From positions 75,961,982-76,025,981 of the forward strand of contig NC_089492.1 of NCBI RefSeq assembly GCF_036850765.1: 64,000 nt of DNA, written 5' to 3'. Position 1 is the stretch's first letter, and each line of letters starts with the position of its first letter. The translations under genes were made by a program, and so were the position numbers. This document shows positions 33,741-44,884 of the stretch, one piece after another. This DNA is from Saccopteryx bilineata (taxonomy: Eukaryota; Chordata; Mammalia; Chiroptera; Emballonuridae). The notes beneath the pieces are model-generated. The model made no database searches, was not told the DNA's origin, and saw only the letters and a program-made list of their open reading frames with translations.

Positions 33741-34983
33741 AAAATAAACTCTCAAAAATCTATTAGTAAACATTGCATTGTAGATGTTCCTTTGAAGTGT
33801 CCAATTAGGTACGTTTCAGCTTTCAGGCCTCTTTTCACAATGCTATCTTCCCTCCTGCTGCCCTCTGGCCTTGCCTCTATTTTCTAGAGGGTTTTTTAAA
33901 GTAAATCACATCTAATCCCATTTTAGCCAGGAACCCGAATCATTTTACGCAGAAGTAAATGTTAATGAGGGCTGCTGACGCCCTTTCCGGCCCGGAAGCA
34001 CGGTTTTTCTGTCTCAGTAAGCACTTGAGGTCGCTGGGGGAGGTGCTGAAGGTCCATTTCTGGGCCTCCTCCCCAGATACTCTGATTCTCTACCTTTGGG
34101 AGAGATTAACGGATTACACATCGAGCAGGCATGTCTGGTAAGAGGATACCAGGTTTTCACACAGAGGTTTTGTGGCCACTGTTTTCACATTATCTGGGCT
34201 CTCTGCTATCCTGGAGGGCTGTTGTTATAGGAATTTTATCCTAGATAAGTGATTTTTTTAAAGTTTCTCTTATAAACTGTGCTTCTAACGTCAGCCTTGC
34301 AGGAGGGGGCACACACCCTAGATTTGAGGAGAACACTGGACAATGCCCGAGTGGCCCTGCTGGTTTTCCCGGGGAAGGCAGCGCCTGGCAGCGTCTCCCG
34401 ACCTCCCCTCCGAAGGTGGCACGGTGCTTTCCCACAGTGTCGGGTTGCGGGTCTGCTGCACACACAACCGAGGTGATAATTCACTTAGATTTAAACTCCT
34501 TTTTTCAAAGCCAAGTTTCCCAAACAATGCATCATCTCCATTTGAAATGCTAGGTGAAATTCTACCACCACTCTCAAAGAAAGGGACAAGGAGGCGTATT
34601 GTCCTAGACAAAAGTCGTGGAGAAAAGTACTGACAGTACACGCAACCCATAGGGCCCTCGGGTAGGAGGAATTGTTGAGAGTTTTCTCACACATGAAAAA
34701 GCAATGATGACACAACATTGATTATACATGTGTTTCATTATTTTCTGGACCTACTTATCAGAATACCTGAAAAGAAGCCATCATTTGTAAACATGTGGAA
34801 TCCCTTTTTCCCACTAACAGACAAATCAGTGATAAAAACCTAGGCTTAAAAATAAAATTAAAAATTTAAATCAGATTAGTGACATATTAGGTAGGCCCAA
34901 TTCTAGAAAAAGCTGTGCCTTTAAGAAAAAGTGAGACATATGATCTTTGGTAATGACTTTATAAATTTAATCATTTGGAGACA
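33741..34983. other. Unassigned sequence
   Basis: Several overlapping open frames at 34236-34720 on both strands show no domain or splice context. No named repeat. Confidence 0.4.
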
Positions 34984-34985
34984 TA

Positions 34986-35098
34986 CAGGTGGTACAAAAG
35001 TAGGTTTACAATTGTATGTGAAACAGTTTATTCTTGTATTGTTATTAAGTATTGTGTTATTTTCCATACGAACTGTAAACCTCCTTTTGCCCACCCAG
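34986..35098. mobile_element. Short mariner-type MITE, copy B
   Basis: It starts CAGGTGGTACAAAAGTAGGT after TA at 34984-34985 and ends near CTCCTTTTGCCCACCC. It shares 'GTTTATTCTTGTATTGTTATT' and 'TTTCCATACGAACTGTAAAC' with the family consensus visible in the other two copies. The right terminus is eroded. Confidence 0.8.
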
Positions 35099-35500
35099 TG
35101 TGTTGAAGAGGTTAAATAACAAATAAGTAAGTTAAATCAGAGACAACCTCAAGATAGACCTGAGACAACTTCAAGCCCCTACTGCACAGTTTCCTAGCAG
35201 GGTGACAAGATACTGGAGCCCAGTGAACTGAAAACTGTAGGGGGAAATGTCTCATTCGCTTCAGGAGGTCCAGGGGTTGAATTAATCCCACAGGAAAGCA
35301 GGTCAATAGTTGTAACCGAACTGTGCTGAGTCCCTGGCCGACTGGGCTGTACTCAGGAAGTAATGCTTTTGGAAGAGAGGGGAAAATAATGTCACAATTT
35401 CAAAAGATTCACAAATTGTCACTGATGAATAGTGCTTTAGTATCACCTCTGGATGGCTCAGTTTCGAGAACTGACTCTGCTCACATTAAAACATGAGATC

Positions 35501-35535
35501 TCTGGGATTTTGAAGATGAGTCTCAAAATCCCAGA
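35501..35535. repeat. Perfect 13-bp inverted repeat (hairpin)
   Basis: The arms TCTGGGATTTTGA (35501-35513) and its complement (35523-35535) flank a 9-nt loop. They could form a stem-loop in DNA or RNA. No flanking extension of the pairing was seen. Confidence 0.7.
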
Positions 35536-35813
35536 ATGATCCTCAAATTTCTGGTTAAATGACCAATTCAATGTCTGTACCCTCTGGTTTCTGCAACAGT
35601 AGTTTCTTTCATGAAACTTTGGTAAATGAGGCTGAGAGGACCCATGCTAGCGGCCTGGACTCGGAGGTGCTATGGGTCATTCTCCAGAACACCAGTGTGT
35701 GCAGTGACTCACTGGAACCGCTCTCTGGGCCACACTGGCCAGCACCTGTGCAAATCTAGCACGGAGTGTCAATTAAATGTTGCTGAGATTGCTTTTAAAA
35801 TGCTAAAATATTA

Positions 35814-35985
35814 GCCTGATCTGTGGTGGCACAGTGGATAAAGCGTCAACCTGGAAACACTGAGGTTGCCGGTTCAAAACCCTGGGCTTGCCTGGTCAAG
35901 GCACATATGGGAGTTGATGCTTCCTGCTCCTCCCCCCTTCTCTCTCTCTCTCTTCCCTCTCTATAATTAATAAATAAAAAACAAA
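35814..35985 (+). mobile_element. Short tRNA-derived SINE
   Basis: The head GCCTGATCTGTGGTGGCACA, 'TTGCCGGTTCAAAACCC', a CT-rich stretch and an A-rich tail are present. A target duplication (aaaatgctaaaatatta) lies at 35797-35813 and 35986-36002. Confidence 0.9.
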
Positions 35986-36776
35986 AAAATGCTAAAATAT
36001 TAATAAATATTTAAACATTTTCTCACAAGCTATTATAACTATGGCTAATATAAGAAGAAAACCTCATATGCGATCTACAGATGAAAGGAATTTTGAATAG
36101 GTGGCCCACTTTTGAATAAAACAAAAACCCCACAGTAGAGTGTTCCTGACCTAAATAAATCACTCATGGAGGAGAAAGTTTAGAAAGGGGGAGGGTTATC
36201 AGAAAACCCATGTAAAACTTTATGAATTACCTGTGTTTTTAGGAGAAATCAGTAACCCTATTTCATTCAATCTGGGTGAGATCTCAGATGAAAAACCCCC
36301 ACCACCCAATTATGTTGTTCATACTTGTGTTAAATTTTGCTGTTAACACAGAGTGCTGCCTCCCCAGCTGTGAGGCCGGGCCAGCAGCTGCCTCGGCAGA
36401 CATGCCAGCGTGGCCTCCACACAGAGGGACAGCTGCCCCGCGTCCTGACAGATGAAGGAGCGTGCGGGACCTAGAGCCGCTCCAGCGCTGGCGAGGCGGT
36501 GAGGGCAGCTGCCGGCCTGTCACACTGCTGCAGCGTGTGCTGGATAACAGCGCCAAGAGACGAAGGAAAGAACAAACTGACTTCCACAGATAACACATTC
36601 TGCTTCCAAATCATTTTCTTTCTGGGATAATACATTGTTTTTGACAATTTTAATTTTAGATTCCTCAGCATTCTATACATACAGCATTCTAAAACCTTAC
36701 AACTAAATAAACATTCCTGATTTCTACTTTAATGTTAATAAACTAACCAATAAAGAATCTTAAAGATTTGTATCCA

Positions 36777-36968
36777 GCCTGGCCTGTTGTGGCGCAGTGG
36801 ACAAAGTGACGACCTGGAGTACTGAAATAGCCGGTTTGAAACCCCAGGCTTGCCTGGTCAAGGCACGAATGAGAAGCAACTATGAGCTGATGCTTCCCGT
36901 TCCTTCCCCTGCCTTTCTATCTCTCTGTCCTCTCTCTCAAATCAATAAATAAAACATCTTAAAAAAAA
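36777..36968 (+). mobile_element. Short tRNA-derived SINE
   Basis: The head GCCTGGCCTGTTGTGGCGCA, the GCCGGTTTGAAACCCC B-box region and 'AAATCAATAAATAAAACATC' are present. An imperfect target duplication (ttgYatcca) is on both sides. Confidence 0.87.
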
Positions 36969-37194
36969 ATTGCATCCAAAAAATTTCAGAGTTACAAACA
37001 ACTGGTTTTTCTAATATTAGCATTGTTATAAAGCTTTAAAATAATCTGAGGCCAAACACAGTAGACTTGGAACTTCTTTTCTGATCTAAAGAAATTAGAA
37101 CCTACTGATGATACCCTTACCCAGATTCAATGATCACTTCTGTTACAAACACCTCATCTCTCCATGAGATGCACTCCATGAACATCAAACGACT

Positions 37195-37350
37195 GCCTGC
37201 GATCTCCAGGCAGTTTTCAGCCCTCTCAGATTCTCTCCTTTAATCCTGAACAGAAACTGTCAAGCAGATACTATCATCCCATTTTACGGATAAGGAAACC
37301 AAGCCCCAGAGAGATGTAATAAATCACTTGCCCAAATGTAGCTCAAAAAA
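37195..37350 (-). mobile_element. MIR SINE, antisense
   Basis: 'ATCCCATTTTACGGATAAGGAAACC' followed by 'ATCACTTGCCCAAATGTAGCTC' is reverse MIR core. Confidence 0.7.
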
Positions 37351-37463
37351 AAAAAAAAAAAATCTAAGGATCACACCAGGATACAACTGAATTTGAGGCA
37401 ACAACAATATAACAGAATTAGCATTCGCAAGAAAGAGTCTATTTCATTAAAACGGCCCTCTTT

Positions 37464-37780
37464 TTTGTGTGTGTGCGACAGAGACAGAGAGGGGGACAGA
37501 TAGGGACAGAAAGACAGGAAGGAAGAGAGATGAGAAGCATCAATTCTTCGTTGCAGCACCTAAGTTTTTCATTGCTTTCTCATATGTGCCTTGACCGAGG
37601 GGGGCAGCTACAGCAGAGCAAGTGACCCCTTGCTCAAGCCAGTGACCATATGGGGTCATGTCTATGATCCCACACTCAAGCCAGCAACCTTGCTCTGAAG
37701 CCGGAGACCTCGGGGTTTCAAACCTGGGTCCTCTGTGTCCCAGTCCAACACTCTATCCACTGCGCCACCACCTGGTCAGG
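37464..37780 (-). mobile_element. tRNA-derived SINE, 'GGTGGCGCAG' type, antisense
   Basis: A perfect 16-bp target duplication (taaaacggccctcttt) lies at 37448-37463 and 37781-37796. The body has 'GACAGAGACAGAGAGGGGGACAG' and 'TCAAGCCAGTGACC'. The head on the minus strand is CCTGACCAGGTGGTGGCGCA. Confidence 0.93.
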
Positions 37781-38464
37781 TAAAACGGCCCTCTTTGCAC
37801 ACATTCAATAAGGATTAAAAATCTATAAGCAGAACTGATATTTATATTTCTCTCTTAGGAAACATTTTTACTTTATTAAAAAATACTGACTATTCTTGAT
37901 CATGACATCATCAATCTACTTTGAAATATTTAAAATATACTTATATACATTTCAGGGTGATCAACTGTAGTCATAATTAAAATCCTTATTTTAGAGATGG
38001 CTACTATTAATGCCTCTATTATCTGTATTTCAATGGACAACTGACTTTCTGCTAATCACCACATTGAATGTCAGAAACTAGTGAAAATAGTGAGCTATGA
38101 CTACATGAATATTAATGGAGTCCCCTTTGAAATAAAAAGCACTTTCAAAATACGGGCTGACTAAAGAGTATTTTAACAATCTGGCCCATGCTCTCATGAG
38201 CAGAGCCTAGGAGCAAGCTGGGGCAGGGAAGTCCACCAGGGCAGGGTGTTTCTTCCTTATGGGTGCCCCCTCCTTTAAATCAAACACTCTTCTAGCCTGA
38301 AAGGTGGAGGAGTCCATCTTCCCATTGCTGGCTCTGATGGAGGCACAATTCTCCCCTATGAGACCCCTTTCTGCAAGGTGCTGATCAGAGCTCTCAGAGG
38401 ATTGAGATGAGGTTTCCTCAAGTTCTAAGAATTGCCTTGTGCCTGCTTGTGAATGTTTAGTTAA

Positions 38465-38465
<1 letters not shown>

Positions 38466-38498
<33 letters not shown>
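38466..38498 (+). repeat. (TG)n microsatellite
   Basis: About 16 uninterrupted TG units. Confidence 0.95.
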
Positions 38499-38503
<5 letters not shown>

Positions 38504-38939
38504 TGCCTATAAGCAACAGAATCGGGTCTGAGATTTACTACCATTCTAACTTGATAATGAGGTTGTAAAAATTAACTAGCCCTTATCTACTTCAAATTTC
38601 TTCGTAAGCTATGGTTATAACCTAAAAGAAGCCTCACATGGGGCATGAGCACACTAGCTCAGGTCAACAAGAAGCAGCAATAGGACATGTAGACTTGAGA
38701 ACGGTCCCACCTAAAGTCCTCTGATCTTGTCAAGTGCAAAATTTCAAATCAATATATGACTATTTCTACCACGGAGCACTTATCAATATAGCTAGATTGA
38801 TCTGCACAGGGACATAGGACCTTACAATAAAACAGATAAAACAAAATGTAATTTTGGAAAGTCCTAGCACCCTGGTCACATAGAAGGCCACTCAGAAATG
38901 TTACAGTTCATTAGAAGAAGTACACATATAGAGAACAAT

Positions 38940-39395
38940 GGCATGAATGTGGAAAGAAGCCCTAACCACAAAGAAGTGTATTTATAAACATAAATGTATA
39001 TACTTTTCTAAAATCCCTGGGCAAGAGAACCAAGAAGAACAAATAGCCCTGAAACAAACCTCAGTATATATAAGGAGCTTGGTATATGATAAAGAAAGCA
39101 TTTTAAATTTGTGGGGGGAAAAGATGGTCTATTCAATAAATTGCATTGGGAAAACTGGCTTTACATCCAGAAAAAAAATTAGATCTCCATATCAAGCCAT
39201 AGGTTGAAATAAGCTACATAACAGGTACAGGGTTTCCTTCTGGGATGAAAACATTCAGGAACTAGACAGTAGTAAGGGTTGCCTAACATTGTGAATGTAA
39301 TAAATGCCACTACATTTTATACTTTAAAATGGTTAAAGTGGTAAATTTCATGTTATATATATGTTATCACAATTTAAAAATTAATTTGAAGATAC
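38940..39395 (+). mobile_element. Old L1 fragments (ORF2 piece plus 3'UTR)
   Basis: 'TGGTATATGATAAAGAAAGCATTTTAAAT' then 'GGTCTATTCAATAAATTGCATTGGGAAAACTGGC' (in pieces) are ORF2. From about 39225, 'TGAATGTAATAAATGCCACTACATTTTATACTTTAAAATGG' (in pieces) is an L1M 3'UTR. Confidence 0.65.
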
Positions 39396-39512
39396 ATTAT
39401 GAAATTAAGTGTGAAAAATCTAGCTATGACTATATTGTACAAAAACAGGGAATTATCTTTTTCCAGATAAGACAGAGTACTATTATTCCAGCTCTATAAG
39501 AAAATTACCCTA

Positions 39513-39833
39513 GCCTGACCAGGTGGTGGCGCAGCAGATAGAGCATCGGTCTGGGATGCTGAGGTCCTACGTTTGAAACCCTAAGGTCACGGCCTTGAGT
39601 GCAGTCTCACCACCTTGAGCACAGGGTTGCCGGCTTGAGCATGGGATCACAGACATGACCCCAAGGTCGCTGGCTTGAGCAAGGGGTCACTGGCTTGGCT
39701 TGAGCAACCTGGTCAAGGCACACATGAGAAGCAACCAATGAATAATTACAAGTTGATGCTTCCCATTTTTCTCCCTTCGTGTCTCTCTCAAAATTTAAAA
39801 AAAGAAAAAAGAAAAAAGAAAGAAAGAAAAAGG
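39513..39833 (+). mobile_element. tRNA-derived SINE, 'GGTGGCGCAG' type, sense
   Basis: It has the head GCCTGACCAGGTGGTGGCGC, a tandem body of 'AAGGTCACTGGCTTGAGC'-like units, a CT-rich stretch and an A/G-rich tail. A target duplication (aaattaccctа-like, about 11 bp) is at 39502-39512 and 39834-39844. Confidence 0.9.
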
Positions 39834-40202
39834 AAATTACCCTACAACTCAGTGGTGGCTTCAGATAACATAAAGCCTTTATTTTGCTCAGGAATCTGAA
39901 ATCTAGGCAGTGCCCAGCAGGGCCAGCTCGTCTCTGCTCTACAGCGTGCCTGCTGGGTGCTGGACTGAGGACTGGGGACGCTCTGTCCTCCAGTGTGGAG
40001 GACTCGCGTAGACAGCAAGTCAGCACTGGCTGGTGGTCGCTGTCCACAGCCCTTTCTGCATTGCCTTGGCTTCCTCAAAGAATGGTGACTGCATTCCAGA
40101 AACACCCAAGAGATAGGAAGTGGAAGTTGCCAGTTCCTTAATGCCTAGATTCCCGAATCTGGCACAATGTCACCTTTGCTATGGTCTACTGTTCAATGAA
40201 TT

Positions 40203-40221
40203 GGGTGGGTGGGTGGGGGGG
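40203..40221 (+). promoter_or_regulatory. Single-nucleotide-loop G-quadruplex motif
   Basis: GGGTGGGTGGGTGGGGGGG: four G3+ runs separated by single T bases, the most stable class of parallel G-quadruplex sequence. It lies in otherwise unassigned sequence. A regulatory role is not shown. Confidence 0.6.
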
Positions 40222-40282
40222 ATAGAGATGCCCTTGATGGCAGAAAGGTCACAGGATGTGGGGGCCATGTTTTTTTGTTTTG

Positions 40283-40630
40283 TTTTTTTAAATTTATTTA
40301 TTTTGTGTGACAGAGACAGAGAGAGAGAGACAGAGAGGGGGACAGATAGGGACAGATAGGCAGGAAGGAAGAGAAATGAGAAGCATCAATTCTTTGTTGC
40401 GGCACCTTAGTTGTTCATTGATTGCTTTCTCATATGTGCCTTGACCGGGGGTGGGGGGCTACTGCACACTGAGTGACCCCTTGCTCAAGCCAGTGACCTT
40501 GGGCTTAAGCTGGTGAGCCTTGCTTAGAGGAGATGAACCCGTGCTCAAGCTGGCGACCTTGAGGTTTCGAACCTGGGTCCTCCGCATCCCAGTCCAGCAC
40601 CCTATCCACTGCGGCACCGCCTGGTCAGGC
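40283..40630 (-). mobile_element. tRNA-derived SINE, 'GGTGGCGCAG' type, antisense
   Basis: T-rich start, 'GACAGAGACAGAGAGAGAGAGAC', 'CTCAAGCCAGTGACC' and 'CACTGCGGCACCGCCTGGTCAGGC' (the reverse of the head). This is the most complete member of this type in the window. Confidence 0.9.
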
Positions 40631-40639
40631 TGTAGAGAC

Positions 40640-41560
40640 TATGTTTTAAGACTACAACAGCAACTCATGAAGAACAAGACGGGCACAGTTGACTAGATCA
40701 AAATTTAACACCCTTGCATGACAAAAATCACCATAAAAAAAAGATAAAATAACATAGTTTGAAAAGAGGTAATTTGTAACAGATGTAAGAAAGAATTAAT
40801 ATCCAGAATACATGAAGAATTAGAAGTCAGTAAGAAAAAGATAAATAATCAAAGAGAAAAATAGATGAAAAATATGAACATCAACTCATGGAAGAGGAAA
40901 CCTAACTGGCCAGTAGACACATAAAAATGTAAAACATCACTTTATAGTAATTGGGAAAAAGCAAATCAAAATATCTCATCCATTAAGACTGTCAAAATAA
41001 AGTCTAAAAGATTTCCAAAGTTTGGTGAATATGAGAGAAAATGGGAACACCATAAACTTTGAGTAGAAAGTGAGATAACGTCAGAGAGCAATTTGGCAAT
41101 ATCAGTTAAAACAGAAAATGTGTTTGTAGTCTCAACAATTAAGCTTACAAATAATATAAGGGAACAAAAGCATTTATGCCCGGAGACATGTATAAGGTGA
41201 CATGCTCATAATGTTCATAATGATAAAAAACTAGAAACCACCAAAAGTTTCATCAAGAGAAAAGTATAAATAACAACTGGGGCATATTTATAGAGTGAAA
41301 TCTATATAGCAGTGTAAGTGAATGAACTAGAGTTCAATGTAGATTCTGGGACAGATTTAAAAACACAATGCTGAGTCAAAGTGTTAAACATGATAAAAAG
41401 TAAAACATTTAAAAAGAAAGTTTAACATTTTTAAACACACAAAACAATATTCTTTATGGCTACGTTACACATATTGTAAAAATATAAAAACTGGAAGTAT
41501 ATGCCACACACTCAGGTGGTAGTTGCCTCTGGACAGAAGGGAAAATGGTGCAGGGGGTTT
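40640..41560 (+). mobile_element. Old L1 (L1MC/ME-like) 3' portion, sense
   Basis: Order of L1 ORF2-end phrases: 'AATTAATATCCAGAATACATGAAGAA', 'GACACATAAAAATGTAAAACATCAC' and 'TAGAAACCACCAAAAG'. A 3'UTR with 'TATGCCACACACTCAGGTGGTAGTTGCCTCTGG' (in pieces) follows. Highly diverged. Confidence 0.7.
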
Positions 41561-41599
41561 AATGAGACTGGGTATCACCAAAGACTGGGTGTCCTCTTC

Positions 41600-41850
41600 A
41601 TAGCTGTGGCTGGGGTCTATGGGTTGTACTTCCCAGAAGCCTCACACCCTGACGGAGGTGGGGTCACATGACTTCTCTCACCAATGGATTATACGCAGAA
41701 GTGAGGCTAGTCACATGAAGACCAAGGAATGTAAGCAGCGGGAGTGCCTTCCACAGTCTCCTTCCATTCCCATCAGTCTGATCCACGTGAGCGTGTGACC
41801 TCAGAAACCATGTGCTGTGCTGAAGATGGTGGAACCATAGAATGAAAGGA
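41600..41850. repeat. Unnamed old interspersed repeat (tentative)
   Basis: 'CACATGACTTCTCTCACCAATGG...GAAGTGAGGCTAGTCACATG' and 'ATGTGCTGTGCTGAAGATGGTGGAACC' resemble a common mammalian LTR- or MER-type repeat ending in an 'AAGATGGYGG' phrase. I cannot name the family with confidence. Confidence 0.3.
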
Positions 41851-41874
41851 GTCTAGGTCCTTTTCTTTTCTCTC

Positions 41875-42000
41875 TTTTTTTAAAATTGAAGTATCGTTGA
41901 CTCAAAATATTATATTAGCTTCAGGTGTGCAACACAGTGATTCTACATTTATGTACCTAATGATGTGATCCCCACATAAGTCTAGTAGCCATGGAGTGTG
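41875..42000 (-). mobile_element. Old L1 3'UTR fragment, antisense
   Basis: 'AAATTGAAGTATCGTTGACTCAAAATATTATATTAGCTTCAGGTGTGCAACA' (in pieces) is the reverse of an L1M 3'UTR. Confidence 0.7.
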
Positions 42001-42612
42001 GGTCTCAATATCACTGCACAGAATGCCAGAAACAGCCACATGGCAGCTTTACAGGAGTAGGAAATGGGTCGGCCATTAGAATTCTGGAGTTTTTCAGCTA
42101 TCTGCACCCACCTACACAAAAGGGGGCTTCAATTTTTTTTTTACCCTATTGATTTTTTTTTCTTTGATTAAAAAGAAGTCTTGAGTAAAACTACCAGCAC
42201 CCCAGTAAATCCAGGTTGGTTAATTCTAGGTGATGGACACTCAGGTAGCTGTTGTGCTATTTCCTTTAGTTTTTACCGTCAGAAAGAGGTTTTATTTAGA
42301 AAGATTTAACACAGTGGCATCCTCCAGTGTTTTATAGGACTGCTGTTTTCACAACAGTTGACATTCCGTTGTGGCATGCCCGTGACTTGCATCCTCCTGG
42401 ACAGGGACCGCTCCTGTTTTCCCAGAGTGACACGGCTCTCCAGCAGGGCTCGGGCACGTGCAGCTCCAGACTTTCCTCCCTCACCTCCACGTGACTCTAA
42501 ATAAGTGTAAAATCTCATTAACTGATAAAATAAGTGACTTCAAAATTTTCAAAACTATATATAGAGATTATCTGTATGGTCTAAAAGGTGCAAGAGAATA
42601 AAAGAAAAAGCA

Positions 42613-42937
42613 GACTGACCAAGTGGTGGCGCAGTGGATACAGCATCGAACTGGGATGCGGAGGACCCAGGTTCGAAACCCCAAGGTCACTGGCTTGAGC
42701 GCAGGCTCATCTGATTTGAGCAAGGCTCACCAGCTTGAGCCCAAGGTCACTGGCTTGAGTAAGGGGTCACTCGCTCTGCTGTAGCCCTGCCCCAGTCAAG
42801 GCACACATGAGAAAACAATCAACGAACAATTAAACTTTCACAATGAAGAATTGCTGCTTCTCATCTCCCTCCCTTCCTGTCTGTCTGTCCCTATCTGTCC
42901 CTTTCTCTGACTCTCTCTCTCTCCGTCAAAAAAAAAA
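42613..42937 (+). mobile_element. tRNA-derived SINE, 'GGTGGCGCAG' type, sense
   Basis: The head GACTGACCAAGTGGTGGCGC, 'GACCCAGGTTCGAAACCCC', the 'AAGGTCACTGGCTTGAG' repeats, a CT-rich segment and a pure A-tail are present. The tRNA-like promoter boxes look well preserved. Confidence 0.9.
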
Positions 42938-42969
42938 AGCAAATAATTATTTGCAAAGTAAAATAAAAA

Positions 42970-43100
42970 TAGCTAACACTGAGCACTTATATATGCCAAA
43001 TACTAACATGAGTCAATGTTCTTAATATTAACTCATTTGTCCTTAAAACAACTCTATAAGGTACATTAACTGTAAGCCCCATTTTGCAATGAGAGTGAAT
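42970..43100 (-). mobile_element. MIR SINE, antisense
   Basis: 'GCTAACACTGAGCACTTATATATGCC', 'AACAACTCTATAAGGTAC' and 'AAGCCCCATTTTGCAATG' are reverse MIR. Confidence 0.7.
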
Positions 43101-43489
43101 GAAAGTGAATGAGAAATATTCCTAAACTAAAAAAGCTAATTTGTGTTAAGGACCAATCAAAAAAGGTCTAACATAATTTCAAGACCAAAGTCCAGGTTCT
43201 GAAGATGGAACTTGAAAAGCCTCTCAGCCCCAATGCTCCCTTTTAAATGCCCTTCCATTGCTTCCTATTTTCTAAATATTCCATGAAGCCAGTTTTTGCT
43301 TTACATCCCAAAGCCCAAAGTTAAATCATCCAAGTATCAGACCCTGACAACAGTCTGTGACCTCTTCTCTGGGCCATCGCACCCTCCCCTCCACCTGAAT
43401 GAAGACTCAACTCTATGTGCTGCTTGAGCAGTCTTAGAAAATGCTCCCCCCATGGGCTCTCACCATATCATATCCCCTTACTTTTCAGG

Positions 43490-43720
43490 CTTGTTTTGAG
43501 GATTAAATTTACTTACAGCATATAGCACAGTGCTTAGCACACTGTAGAAACTTAAGAAATATTAGTAATGCCTCTGAAAAGCAGGATTTATCAACCCTAT
43601 TTTACAGAAGAGCTCAGTCCTCTCAGAGGAGTCCAACCATTTAACTGAAATACCTTGGCGAGTGACTAAACCAGGCTGGATCAAGGTTTGCTTGACTCTG
43701 GCCTCAGCAGATCCTGACAC
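43490..43720. mobile_element. Two adjacent MIR fragments in opposite orientation
   Basis: 43490-43570 is the sense MIR 3' part ('AGCACAGTGCTTAGCACACTG'). 43575-43720 is antisense ('CCTATTTTACAGAAGAGC', then 'GACTCTGGCCTC'). Confidence 0.6.
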
Positions 43721-44607
43721 GTCTGAATCAGTCCTGGTGGTCTCTCCCTGGCAATGACTGCTTTACACTCGGCATGTGATGAAATTCTGGCCAATGACAC
43801 CGGAGTACTCCAGGGAAAGTTTTCTTTCTTTAAAAAGATACACACAAAAGTGGATGCCCCTTTTCTACAGATCTAAACTGTTGATTCTGGACATGATACA
43901 TGGCCCTGTTACCGTGAAGGGGTCAGGCCCGAGTGCAAACCCTTATGGAGAGGAGGGCCAGTCCACAGGAGAGAATTACGAAGAGGAGGGTGTCAGGCTC
44001 TTGTCACAACTAAATTACCACTGCTTTACCTCTGGATTCCTTGTCACGTTAGTTATTTAAACAAAATGTCCTTATGGTTTATGACCTTAAGGTTGGACTA
44101 TCTGTCTCTTGCATCTGAAAGCTGATGGGATCATGACACACAAGATATGGAACCTTTGACAGTAATGCGGATTTCATGGAACCTATTTTATCCACTTTGA
44201 AAATTAACTGTCCATTCCTTTGAGATGTTCCCAACTCTCCTTTTCCCAAGTAAACTTTATATATTCCAGGCCCATATTTTAAATTAAACCATTAAAAGCA
44301 CCTTCTTCCAAACTTGCTAGAATATTTTCAGTGGTTTCTAGGATCGCAAATAGATTCAAACAATTTTATTCATATAAATTGCGATGTATTAACACGGGAT
44401 GTTAGAAAGAAAACTAAGTTTATAGTATGCCTGCTTTCTTTCTCTTCCTACCTCAACCTTCCAAAGTCAAGTTCATCCCCAACGAGCTGCACAGCACACA
44501 GACGGAACGGGAACAGACATCCCCCCGGGGACAGGAATTTCAGCGCACTCCAGTTGGCACGAGAGTGACCCAAAGCCGCTCTTGTGTATGGGCAGGCATG
44601 CTCTTCC

Positions 44608-44884
44608 CGTGAACGTTCTGGTGTCACCATCCATGTGCCGGCACCCCGTCCCGGCATGGGGAAACACCCGCAGGAGCGCTGCAGCAGCTGCACCCCGTCT
44701 CGTGAACGTTCTGGTGTCCCATCCATGTGCCGGCACCCCGTCCTGGCATGGGGAAACACCCGCAGGAGCGCTGCAGCAGCTGCACCCCGTCTCGTGAACG
44801 TTCTGGTGTCCCATCCATGTGCCGGCACCCCGTCCCGGCATGGGGAAACACCCGCAGGAGCGCTGCAGCAGCTGCACCCCGTCT
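44608..44884. repeat. CpG-rich minisatellite, three 92-93 bp units
   Basis: Units at 44608-44700 (93 bp), 44701-44792 (92 bp) and 44793-44884 (92 bp) begin CGTGAACGTTCTGGTGTC and end GCAGCTGCACCCCGTCT. They differ at only two or three positions. The surrounding 44470-44960 is also GC- and CpG-rich. Because 92 is not a multiple of three, the unit shifts reading frame each time. Stop-free frames up to 198 codons on both strands result from this and are not evidence of a gene. Confidence 0.95.
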
